Assembly (NCBI GenBank): GCA_903853185.1
Contig: CAINSX010000359.1
Location: 1-5,923 of the forward strand
Direction of reading: 5' to 3'
DNA: 5,923 bases
From: an uncultured Opitutia bacterium
GTDB lineage: Bacteria > Verrucomicrobiota > Verrucomicrobiia > Opitutales > UBA953
Position 1 is the first letter of the stretch, and each line of letters starts with the position of its first letter. The translations under genes and the position numbers were made by a program. Below, one piece after another: positions 1-5,923 of the stretch. The notes under the pieces are model-generated. The model was given only the letters and a program-made list of their open reading frames with translations. It was not told the DNA's origin and searched no databases.

Positions 1-404
1 GCCAGCTTCGGATTGATGGCGAGTTTGAGCACACGCGAGACGGAGTCGATGGTCTCGGTGTCCAACGGGTCGGAGATGGCGACGAGCAGCTCCGTGCCGT
101 CCATCTGTAGCGGCAGGATATTATGCTTCTCGGCCTGTTCGCGGCTGATGAGTTTCAGGATATCGTCGGACGGCGCGACCTGGGCGACGTCCACGATCTC
201 CATGTCGAACTCCAAGCTCAGGGCCGCAGTGATCTTGACCCAAGAGACCTTGTTGGTCTCGACCAGCTTGGCGATGGCGAGGGTGTCGGCATTCTGGCCG
301 TCCGGGACGGGCTCGATGGCGGCACGGGCCTCTGTCACGTCGGCAGGGGACACCAGTCCCTTGTCCTGAATGAATTGGATGACGTAGTCGTCGGCGGTCG
401 TCAC
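1..404 (-). CDS. PilB/GspE-family assembly ATPase, N-terminal part (cut by left window edge)
   Basis: Reads off the left edge, so only the first 134 codons and two bases of the next are present. The fragment resembles the N-terminal domain (T2SSE_N/MshEN type) of the hexameric ATPases that power type IV pilus or type II secretion assembly at the cytoplasmic face of the inner membrane. Seen in the translation: an opening helix DDYVIQFIQDKGLVSPADV, a middle segment around FDMEIVDV, then the typical stretch ISREQAEKHNILPLQMDG followed by LLVAISDPLDTETID (about residues 86-122), which fits the family pattern of 'lip...a.....lP......l.vA..dP'. The Walker A and B ATPase core would lie beyond the edge and cannot be checked. 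GTG at 404 is the only usable start: upstream the frame runs to a TGA at 450-452 without ATG, GTG or TTG. An AGGA lies 10 bases before it. PilB, GspE and MshE-like members cannot be separated from this part, so no symbol is given. Confidence 0.82.
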   Translation of the reverse strand, partial: MTTADDYVIQFIQDKGLVSPADVTEARAAIEPVPDGQNADTLAIAKLVETNKVSWVKITAALSLEFDMEIVDVAQVAPSDDILKLISREQAEKHNILPLQMDGTELLVAISDPLDTETIDSVSRVLKLAINPKL

Positions 405-414
405 AGTGAGGAAA

Positions 415-418
415 TCCT
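415..418 (-). promoter_or_regulatory. Weak ribosome binding site for the PilB/GspE-like gene
   Basis: AGGA on the minus strand, 10 bases before the GTG at 404. The spacing is slightly long, but it supports GTG as the start, since the frame offers no other initiation codon before the upstream stop. Confidence 0.4.
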
Positions 419-442
419 GAGCGGAAGATAGGGGTAGGTAGA

Positions 443-465
443 TTGTTCCTCAGAGAGGAGAACAA
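443..465 (-). repeat. Inverted repeat (hairpin) in the leader of the PilB/GspE-like gene
   Basis: On the plus strand TTGTTC (443-448) pairs with GAACAA (460-465). Inside it CTC (449-451) pairs with GAG (455-457) around an AGA loop, leaving a two-base GA bulge. An alternative inner pairing is TCCTC with GAGGA. No T-run follows on either strand, so it does not look like an intrinsic terminator. It would fall in the 5' untranslated region if the candidate promoter at 483-510 is used. Confidence 0.5.
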
Positions 466-482
466 CGGGGAAAAGTAACCTA

Positions 483-510
483 AATCTAGGCACCTTGCCC
501 GCAATCGCAA
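483..510 (-). promoter_or_regulatory. Candidate sigma-70 promoter upstream of the PilB/GspE-like gene
   Basis: On the minus strand TTGCGA (505-510; 4 of 6 matches to TTGACA) and TAGATT (483-488; 4 of 6 matches to TATAAT) are separated by 16 bases. They lie in the most AT-rich intergenic stretch of the window, just after the coaE stop. Transcription would begin near 475, giving a leader of about 70 bases that contains the inverted repeat at 443-465. Motif matching by eye is weak evidence, and read-through from coaE is also possible. Confidence 0.35.
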
Positions 511-531
511 ATTAACCAAAGATACTCGGAA

Positions 532-1107
532 TTACGGGGCTGGAAGTCGGCCGATAAGCGCCGTGACCTGCGCGCGAAGGAATGACAGGTCTCCATCGTT
601 CCACAGGACGACATCAGACCTCTTAACCTTCTCCGAGAGAAGCATTTGCAAATTAATGCGTCGGGTGATTTCATCCCTAGTGAGTCCCTTTTTAAGCAGG
701 CGAGCTCGGCGCACCTCTTCGGAGCACGCGACGCACACGATGAAGGCGAAACCTGCGGTCAGGTTCTTTTCGAAAAGCAGCGGGATTTCGACCACATGAT
801 GTCGCTTGGCATCTAACACCGCAGACTGCCGAAGGCGGGCCACTTCCGGGTGTGTCAGTCCTTCAAGAAAAGTGAGCTCCGCGGAGTCGGCGAAAACTTT
901 GGCGGCGATCCACCGACGATCAGGCCGACCATCCGTCCCCAGACAGGCATCGCCCCAACGTGCCCGCAGCTGGCTGACGCTTGCGGCTGACTCCAAGACC
1001 TGGCGGGCCAGCTGATCGGCGTCGACGACGTTGAATCCTAACTCCGCAAAGCAGGCAGACGCTGCGGACTTGCCGCAGCCGATACCACCCGTGAGTCCGA
1101 TGACCAT
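532..1107 (-). CDS. coaE: Dephospho-CoA kinase
   Basis: Cytosolic enzyme that phosphorylates the 3'-hydroxyl of the ribose of dephospho-CoA with ATP, the last step of coenzyme A synthesis. At 191 residues it is close to the usual 190-210. It opens directly with the P-loop: GGIGCGKS at residues 7-14 (Walker A). Further family marks are VVDADQLAR (27-35), LTHPEVAR (84-91), the substrate-site strand VVEIPLLFE (105-113), and the lid and C-terminal region with TRDEITRRIN (143-152) followed by SDVVLWNDG (164-172), the usual 'aD.vi.N.g' ending. The ATG at 1107 is fixed by the P-loop lying at the extreme N-terminus. It starts 37 bases after the ftsH stop, probably on the same transcript. The 3' half uses codons its neighbours seem to avoid (AGG for R144 and R163, CTT, TTG and CAA nearby), so it looks less codon-biased than ftsH or serS. 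All key motifs are intact. Confidence 0.96.
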   Translation of the reverse strand: MVIGLTGGIGCGKSAASACFAELGFNVVDADQLARQVLESAASVSQLRARWGDACLGTDGRPDRRWIAAKVFADSAELTFLEGLTHPEVARLRQSAVLDAKRHHVVEIPLLFEKNLTAGFAFIVCVACSEEVRRARLLKKGLTRDEITRRINLQMLLSEKVKRSDVVLWNDGDLSFLRAQVTALIGRLPAP

Positions 1108-1108
1108 G

Positions 1109-1122
1109 CCCTACCCTACCTT
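1109..1122 (-). promoter_or_regulatory. Ribosome binding region of coaE with repeated AGG(G) elements
   Basis: Immediately before the ATG at 1107 the minus strand reads AAGGTAGGGTAGGG. It offers AAGG at 11 bases, AGGG at 6 bases and AGGG at 1 base before the start. The middle copy has ordinary Shine-Dalgarno spacing. This is the strongest ribosome binding signal in the window and supports the chosen coaE start. Confidence 0.5.
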
Positions 1123-1144
1123 ACCGGCCGACCGAGGGCAAACC

Positions 1145-3145
1145 TCAAGCAGGGCTGGGAGAGGACTGCAGGCCAGGGCCCGCGTCGGCCGCAGGGCTGG
1201 TCGCAGGCTGGGCGACTTCCGGCGTCGGAGCAGGCGCCACGACGGGGCCGGCGATCGGCGTCTGGATGGAGCCGGTCTTGAGGATTTCCATGACATGGAC
1301 GCCGTCGAGCGTCTCGTACTGCAGGAGCGCCTCGGCGATCTTGCGATGGGCTTCAGCGTTCTCGGCGATGAGTTTCTCCGCGCGAACATACTGTTCCTGC
1401 ACGATAGTGGAGATGGCTTCATCGATGCGGCGGGCGGTGGCGTCGCTGTGGTTCTGGGTGCGCGAGATCTCGCGGCCCAAGAAGACGGTGTCGGAGTTCT
1501 CGCCGAAGGCGATTGGCCCAAGGTCGCTCATGCCCCAGTCGCAAACCATCTGGCGGGCGAAGCGGGTGGCCTGCTTGATGTCGCTCGAAGCCCCATTGGA
1601 AATCTCGCCAGAGATAACCTTCTCGCCGATGCGTCCGGCCATGGCCATGCAGATGTAATCGAGCAGGCGCTTGCGGGAATAACCGAGAATCTCCTTGGTC
1701 GGCATGAGCATAGCCATGCCAAGGGCGCGTCCGCGCGGGATGATGGTGACCTTGTGGAGCGGCAACGCACCGTCATCGATGAGTGCTTGGACCACGGCGT
1801 GGCCGGCCTCATGGTAGGCGGTATTCTTAAGGTCGGACTCGTCCATGACCTTCTTGCGCTCGCGGCCGTAAGCAATCTTGTCGCGGGCTTCTTCAATGTC
1901 AGACATCTCGACCTTCTCGCGATTACGACGGCCCGCATGGAGCGCGCCTTCATTGAGGAGATTGGCGAGGTCAGCGCCGGACATGCCAGTCGTGATGCGC
2001 GCGACGCGCTGGAGGTCGACGGAAGGAGCGAGCTGGAAACGCTTGGCGTGCACCGCCAGGACAGCTTCGCGGCCGCGGAGGTCGGGCAGGTCGACAAAGA
2101 CCTGACGATCAAAGCGACCCGGACGCAGCAAGGCGGAATCAAGGACGTCAGAGCGATTGGTGGCTCCGATGACAATCACGCCGGCCTGGCCGTCAAAACC
2201 GTCCATCTCGACCAGCAGAGAGTTGAGAGTCTGCTCGCGTTCATCGTTACCGCCGCCGACGCCAGCGCCGCGCTGGCGACCGACCGCGTCAATCTCGTCG
2301 ATGAAGATGATACAGGGGGCGAGCTTGCGGGCCTGCTCGAAAGTGTCGCGCACGCGGGCGGCGCCGACGCCGACGAACATCTCAACGAAGTCGGAACCAC
2401 TGATACTCAGGAAAGGCACGCCGGCCTCGCCGGCGACCGCGCGGGCGAGGAGCGTCTTACCCGTGCCAGGAGGGCCAACCATGAGCACGCCCTTCGGGAT
2501 ACTCGCGCCGATCTTGGTGAAACGCTTCGGGTCTTTAAGGAAGTCGACAATCTCTTTCACCTCTTCCTTGGCCTCATCGCAACCCGCAACGTCCTTGAAG
2601 GTGGTGGATTCCTTATCGGTAGAATTGAGTCGCGCGCGCGACTTAGCGAACTGCATCGCGCCGCGGTTAGCGTTCTTAAGGAAGCGATACATCATGAACA
2701 GCACCACGCCCGAGACGAGAAGCGTGGGCAGCACGTTGTAGAGGAACATCGTCCAGCCAGTCTGGGCGGGAACTTCCTTAAAGGCGTCACGGGAGACCGA
2801 GGCACGCAGGGTCTCGAATTCCTTCTCGGTCAGATGGCCATCGGCGAAGAAGCGTGATTTTTCGTCTTCCTTGGCGCCCGCAACTTCGAGCTCGCCGGTG
2901 ACGTGCACCCAGCGCTCAGAGCCCGCGGTCGGGTTCGGCTGGAGGGTGAGGTTCTTGATCTTCTTCTCCTGGGCGTAAGCGAGGACCTGCGTGACCTCCA
3001 GTTTCTGGACGGCGTTACGAGAGTCGGTACCCGGAATGTTAAAAAGGGCGATGATGGCGGCCATCAATAGCAGCCAGACCAGCACGGGTTTGGCGTTCAA
3101 GCGGGGGCCGTTTTTATTATCATCCGGCTGGTCGTTTTGACTCAT
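1145..3145 (-). CDS. ftsH: ATP-dependent zinc metalloprotease FtsH
   Basis: Membrane-anchored hexameric AAA+ protease that extracts and degrades misassembled membrane proteins and selected cytosolic regulators. 666 residues, normal for the family. Order of parts: short charged N-terminus; membrane helix 1 (about 20-36); periplasmic domain (about 37-130); membrane helix 2 (about 131-153); AAA+ module with Walker A GPPGTGKT (224-231), pore loop FVEMFVGVGAAR (253-264, pore aromatic F257), Walker B FIDEID (281-286), and second region of homology ATNRSDVLDSALLRPGR (328-344) with arginine fingers R341 and R344; protease domain with zinc motif HEAGH (445-449) and third ligand D522 in NGASSDIK. All catalytic residues are present. 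The usual prolines in NRPD and LDPALL are both serine here, outside the catalytic positions. The tail from about residue 624 is rich in Pro and Ala. ATG at 3145 is chosen because the frame upstream overlaps tilS and encodes nothing FtsH-like. No clear Shine-Dalgarno is seen. The start lies 11 bases after the tilS stop, suggesting translational coupling. Confidence 0.98.
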   Translation of the reverse strand: MSQNDQPDDNKNGPRLNAKPVLVWLLLMAAIIALFNIPGTDSRNAVQKLEVTQVLAYAQEKKIKNLTLQPNPTAGSERWVHVTGELEVAGAKEDEKSRFFADGHLTEKEFETLRASVSRDAFKEVPAQTGWTMFLYNVLPTLLVSGVVLFMMYRFLKNANRGAMQFAKSRARLNSTDKESTTFKDVAGCDEAKEEVKEIVDFLKDPKRFTKIGASIPKGVLMVGPPGTGKTLLARAVAGEAGVPFLSISGSDFVEMFVGVGAARVRDTFEQARKLAPCIIFIDEIDAVGRQRGAGVGGGNDEREQTLNSLLVEMDGFDGQAGVIVIGATNRSDVLDSALLRPGRFDRQVFVDLPDLRGREAVLAVHAKRFQLAPSVDLQRVARITTGMSGADLANLLNEGALHAGRRNREKVEMSDIEEARDKIAYGRERKKVMDESDLKNTAYHEAGHAVVQALIDDGALPLHKVTIIPRGRALGMAMLMPTKEILGYSRKRLLDYICMAMAGRIGEKVISGEISNGASSDIKQATRFARQMVCDWGMSDLGPIAFGENSDTVFLGREISRTQNHSDATARRIDEAISTIVQEQYVRAEKLIAENAEAHRKIAEALLQYETLDGVHVMEILKTGSIQTPIAGPVVAPAPTPEVAQPATSPAADAGPGLQSSPSPA

Positions 3146-3156
3146 GGGCAGAAGAT

Positions 3157-4545
3157 TTAACTTAAGCAGAGGCCAAGCCAAGTCAACCGGAGAGCCCCCC
3201 TTGTCGGCCCGGCCAGACGGGCCGATTCGGCCGGAGGCAGGCCCGGGACCCAAAGGATGCTCCCCTCCGAAAGGACGACGGGCAAGGCTTCACGTTGCCC
3301 GGCAGGGATTTTGCGGTTGATGAGCAGGTCCGATAGTTTGACCGAGCCGGGCGAACCTAGCGGCCGATAACGATCTGCTTCCACCCTTCCCCGCCACGAG
3401 AGCGCCGCAGGCGGCGCGACGATATAGACTTCGCGAGCGGGCGAGATGTCGCCGTGAGACAGATTTTTCCAGAGGGCCTCATCGACGTCGACGAGCTCGG
3501 CCAGCAGGCCGCACTCGTCATCAGGAAAACCGACCCGCAGCCGACGCTCGGCGGGACCGAACATCGGAGCCTCGGTCAGGACGGAGAGCTCCCCGCTCTT
3601 CACGCGCACGATGACCCCGCGCACGGCGGACTGAACCTCGCCCCCGGCGGCGATCGCCGCCGTCAGCGGCAGGAGAGACTTCGCGCTCGCATCGGCGACT
3701 CCGTGGCGATGCAGGAATTCGCGGACGCACTCCTGAGCCAAGGCCTCCGGCCGGCCCTTCAACGCACCTACGGGCATGGTGCCGGTGGCGGAGATGACGC
3801 AGCCCAGTTCGTGCGCCCAAACAGCCAAAGCAGCCTGAGCATCGCCGATGATACGGGCGGAACGGGCGAACCCCTCGGCATACCCTTCGCCCAAGGCCGC
3901 CTGACCGCCTGCGGCCAGCCAGGCTCGGATGCGATTCCGTGTCGCAATGGGCAGGAGATTGGTTGCGTCTTCGCGCCAAGGAATGCCGCCATCACGCAGG
4001 GCGGCAAGCAAGGCCGGCTTCGCAATACCGGCTTCGATGAGCGGCCGCCAGCGACGATGCCCATCGCGGAAATCCTGCAGGGCGCGCGGAGCCGCGAGTC
4101 CCGCCAGACCGGCCCCGCGAGCGAGACGGAGTAGCGCGTTCTCGACGACATCATCGAGATGATGCGCGGTGCAGAGGATTTCGAAACCGATGGCCTGACG
4201 CTGTTCGGCGAAAAACGTGTCGCGCGCGGAACGCAGGTCTGCCTCTGAAGCCGCCCCCTGCCCAGCGCGCAGGCCCAACACGCAAGGCACACCGAGGGCG
4301 GAACAGAGAGCCGACACGAAGCGCGCATCTTCCGCGGAGGCTTCGCCGCGGACACGATGATCGAAGTGCAGGACACGCAGGCGCGGTCGCAGGGCTTCGT
4401 CCGCCCAGAGCGCGCAAACCAGGTAGACCGAGTCCGCACCGCCCGAGACCGCGACGGCGATGGGTCCGTTGGCTTCCGGCGTCGACGGCAAGCGCGGCAG
4501 CAGTGAAGCGGCCGCGCGCAAGGCATCGGGAGTGGGCAGGCTCAT
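3157..4545 (-). CDS. tilS: tRNA(Ile)-lysidine synthetase
   Basis: Cytosolic enzyme that uses ATP and lysine to convert the wobble cytidine (C34) of the CAU-anticodon tRNA(Ile) to lysidine, switching its reading from AUG to AUA and its charging from Met to Ile. 462 residues from the ATG at 4545. N-terminal PP-loop ATPase domain: SGGADS (34-39), LHFDHRVRG (59-67), SEADLRSAR (100-108), TAHHLDDVVEN (126-136), then WREDATN followed by TRNRIR (190-207). C-terminal domain: RYRPLG (392-397), KLSDLLINRKIP (403-414) and ILWVPG (430-435), the TilS C-terminal signature, so this is the long, E. coli-like architecture and not the short form. A GTG two codons further upstream (4551) is an alternative start giving 464 residues; ATG is preferred by default, as neither has a convincing Shine-Dalgarno. 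It follows serS by 53 bases and precedes ftsH by 11. In several phyla tilS and ftsH are adjacent, sometimes with hpt between them; hpt is absent here. Confidence 0.96.
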   Translation of the reverse strand: MSLPTPDALRAAASLLPRLPSTPEANGPIAVAVSGGADSVYLVCALWADEALRPRLRVLHFDHRVRGEASAEDARFVSALCSALGVPCVLGLRAGQGAASEADLRSARDTFFAEQRQAIGFEILCTAHHLDDVVENALLRLARGAGLAGLAAPRALQDFRDGHRRWRPLIEAGIAKPALLAALRDGGIPWREDATNLLPIATRNRIRAWLAAGGQAALGEGYAEGFARSARIIGDAQAALAVWAHELGCVISATGTMPVGALKGRPEALAQECVREFLHRHGVADASAKSLLPLTAAIAAGGEVQSAVRGVIVRVKSGELSVLTEAPMFGPAERRLRVGFPDDECGLLAELVDVDEALWKNLSHGDISPAREVYIVAPPAALSWRGRVEADRYRPLGSPGSVKLSDLLINRKIPAGQREALPVVLSEGSILWVPGLPPAESARLAGPTRGALRLTWLGLCLS

Positions 4546-4598
4546 CGGCACGCGTTCAGACTACGCCGCGAGGATACCCTGCCAATCCAAAGCGGACG

Positions 4599-5867
4599 TC
4601 AGAACGACAGCGTTTCCTTGCCGTACCAGCGACGGAGTGCTTCGGGCACGCGTACGGTGCCGTCGGCCTGGAGGTTGTTCTCCAGGATGGCGGCAAGGAC
4701 GCGCGGCAGGCCGAGGCCGGAACCGTTGAGGGTGTGGACGAACTCCGGCTTTCCATCCTTCGGGCGGAAACGTATCCCCGCGCGACGGGCCTGGAAGTCG
4801 GTGAAGTTGGAGCAGCTCGAGACTTCGAGCCAGCGCTTCTGACCACCAGCCCAAACTTCGAGGTCGTATTGCTTGCTGTGCGAGAAGCCGATGTCGCCGG
4901 CGCAGATCATCAGCACGCGGTAAGGCAGGTCCAGCTTCTGGAGCAGGCGCTCGGCGTCGCCGCGCAAGAGTTCGAGTTCTTCGAAAGACTTATCGGGGTG
5001 GGTCCACTTCACGAGCTCGACCTTGTCAAACTGGTGCAGGCGGTTCAGACCGCGCACGTGCGCGCCCCAGCTGCCCGCTTCGCGGCGAAAACACGGCGTA
5101 TAGCCAACGCGCTTCACCGGCAGCGAAGCCTCGTCGAGGATCTCGTCGCGGAAGAAATTCGTGACCGGCACCTCGGCCGTCGGGATCATATAAAAATCGT
5201 CCGTCTGCGCGTGGTACATCTGCCCTTCCTTGTCGGGAAGCTGGCCGGTGGCCGTGGCGGACGCGGCGTTGACGAGCAGCGGCGCGTGGACCTCGGTGTA
5301 GCCATTGGCGCCGGCCTCCTCGAGGAAGTATTGGATCAGCGCGCGGACGAGGCGGGCCATGTCACCGATATAGAACGGGAAACCCGCGCCGGTGACTTTT
5401 ACGCCACGCTCGAAATCGATGGCCTTGTTGAACCAAGTGATGTCCCAGTGCGGCTTCGCGGCAGGCGAGATCATCTTGGCGTGGTCGCCCCATTCGAGGA
5501 TGACCTTGTTGTCGGCCTCGGTGCGGCCTTCGGGCACGGAGTCGTGCGGGATGTTCGGGACGGAAAGCGCGACGGCCTTCATCTGCTCCTCGACTTCGGA
5601 GACCTTCTTCTCGAGTTCCTTCACCTTGGCGGAGGCGGCCTTCATCTCAACGACCTTGGCCTGGAATTCCGGCGAGCCCTTCGGCATCGCAGCCATCTCC
5701 TTGTTCGCGGCGTTCTGCGCCGAGCGCGCCACCTCGAACTCAGCCAACGCGTGACGGCGGGCGTCGTCGGCAGCCAGGACGGCGTCGAGGTCGACCTGGA
5801 ATTTCTTCCGGGCGACGCCCTTGCGGACGAGGTCGATGTTTTCGCGAAGGAACTTGGGATCCAGCAT
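4599..5867 (-). CDS. serS: Serine-tRNA ligase (seryl-tRNA synthetase)
   Basis: Class II aminoacyl-tRNA synthetase that activates serine with ATP and charges tRNA(Ser); it can also charge tRNA(Sec) where present. 422 residues, standard bacterial length. The N-terminus MLDPKFLREN is the canonical start, followed by the antiparallel coiled-coil arm that grips the tRNA long variable arm (about 27-100, rich in A/K/E) and the linker PNIPHDSVPEG (104-114). The catalytic domain shows the serine-site TAEV (230-233), motif 2 FRREAGS (260-266), GDIGF (324-328), LEVSSCSNFTDFQARR (347-362), and motif 3 NGSGLGLPR (381-389) with the class II arginine R389. GLPR replaces the more common GR form after NGSGLA. 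ATG at 5867 is chosen because the in-frame upstream extension (a TTG at 5903) adds only a Gly-rich stretch that lies within the inverted repeat. No strong Shine-Dalgarno is visible. It is first of four closely spaced genes. Confidence 0.98.
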   Translation of the reverse strand: MLDPKFLRENIDLVRKGVARKKFQVDLDAVLAADDARRHALAEFEVARSAQNAANKEMAAMPKGSPEFQAKVVEMKAASAKVKELEKKVSEVEEQMKAVALSVPNIPHDSVPEGRTEADNKVILEWGDHAKMISPAAKPHWDITWFNKAIDFERGVKVTGAGFPFYIGDMARLVRALIQYFLEEAGANGYTEVHAPLLVNAASATATGQLPDKEGQMYHAQTDDFYMIPTAEVPVTNFFRDEILDEASLPVKRVGYTPCFRREAGSWGAHVRGLNRLHQFDKVELVKWTHPDKSFEELELLRGDAERLLQKLDLPYRVLMICAGDIGFSHSKQYDLEVWAGGQKRWLEVSSCSNFTDFQARRAGIRFRPKDGKPEFVHTLNGSGLGLPRVLAAILENNLQADGTVRVPEALRRWYGKETLSF

Positions 5868-5882
5868 GGGCCGACTTTGCCC

Positions 5883-5912
5883 AATTCCCCCGCCTGAGGG
5901 CAACGGGGAATT
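5883..5912 (-). repeat. Perfect 8-bp inverted repeat in the serS leader
   Basis: AATTCCCC (5883-5890) and GGGGAATT (5905-5912) are perfect inverted copies around a 14-base centre. Inside, GCC (5892-5894) can pair with GGC (5899-5901) around TGAG. No T-run follows on either strand, so it is not an evident intrinsic terminator. It ends 15 bases before the serS ATG and could be an RNA hairpin in the serS leader, a site for a dimeric DNA-binding protein, or the end of a gene outside the window. Which of these applies cannot be decided, as only 11 bases lie beyond it. Confidence 0.55.
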
Positions 5913-5923
5913 AACACGAGAAC

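Noticed and set aside
123..431. Plus-strand open frame opposite the PilB/GspE-like gene
   Set aside because: Same antisense register. The minus-strand frame has recognisable PilB/GspE N-terminal sequence and a ribosome binding site.
443..465. Intrinsic terminator after coaE
   Set aside because: The hairpin is followed on the minus strand by mixed sequence with no T-run, and its stem is bulged.
121..519. 132-codon minus-strand frame overlapping the PilB/GspE-like gene
   Set aside because: It is an out-of-frame reading of the same DNA giving an Arg/Pro-rich product. The correct frame starts at the GTG at 404 and continues through the left edge.
1031..2857. 608-codon plus-strand open frame opposite ftsH
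   Set aside because: Its codon position 1 lies opposite ftsH codon position 3 and its position 2 opposite position 2. In that register its stops need TTA, CTA or TCA codons in ftsH, which are rare in a GC-rich gene. The product is low-complexity Gly/Ala/Arg/Asp text with no recognisable domain, and ftsH on the other strand is certain.
3146..3253. In-frame upstream extension of ftsH by 36 codons
   Set aside because: It overlaps the conserved end of tilS and adds residues unlike any FtsH N-terminus. The ATG at 3145 gives the normal short charged N-terminus before membrane helix 1.
3454..4134. 226-codon plus-strand open frame opposite tilS
   Set aside because: Same antisense register, no recognisable motif, and fully covered by an intact tilS.
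4503..5897. 464-codon plus-strand open frame opposite serS
   Set aside because: Same antisense register as the frame opposite ftsH. The product has no family features and covers a full, canonical serS. It is a by-product of codon bias.
5868..5903. Upstream TTG start for serS
   Set aside because: It would add 12 residues lying over the inverted repeat, ahead of the canonical N-terminus beginning MLDPKFL.

Overview
This window looks like an ordinary chromosomal housekeeping segment from a GC-rich Gram-negative-type bacterium. All real genes lie on the minus strand and read from the right edge towards the left. The style of the SerS, FtsH and TilS proteins and the gene neighbourhood recall Verrucomicrobiota, possibly the Opitutae. 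That placement is an inference from remembered protein character, not from a search.

Reading in the direction of transcription: the right edge (5868-5923) is a short leader with a perfect 8-bp inverted repeat. It is followed by serS (seryl-tRNA synthetase), tilS (tRNA(Ile)-lysidine synthetase), ftsH (membrane AAA+ zinc protease) and coaE (dephospho-CoA kinase). The gaps between these four are 53, 11 and 37 bases, with no terminator-like hairpin plus T-run in any of them, so they could form one operon. After coaE comes the only sizeable intergenic gap (405-531). It is visibly more AT-rich and holds a candidate sigma-70 promoter, a hairpin and a weak ribosome binding site. It leads into a GTG-started gene cut by the left edge, whose first 134 codons match the N-terminal domain of PilB/GspE-type pilus or secretion ATPases.

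Functionally, serS and tilS both serve decoding: one charges tRNA(Ser), the other modifies the AUA-reading tRNA(Ile). FtsH provides membrane protein quality control and regulated proteolysis. CoaE completes coenzyme A synthesis. A tilS-ftsH pairing is widespread in bacteria, and coaE often sits beside type IV pilus genes in other phyla, so the order is a recognisable patchwork of conserved neighbourhoods.

Several long plus-strand reading frames (the longest 608 codons, opposite ftsH) are explained by codon bias and are not reported as genes. I found no RNA gene, mobile element, CRISPR array or clear novel system. The points worth a second look are small: the leader inverted repeats, a 10-base sequence shared by two leaders, the FtsH C-terminal tail, and the gene order.
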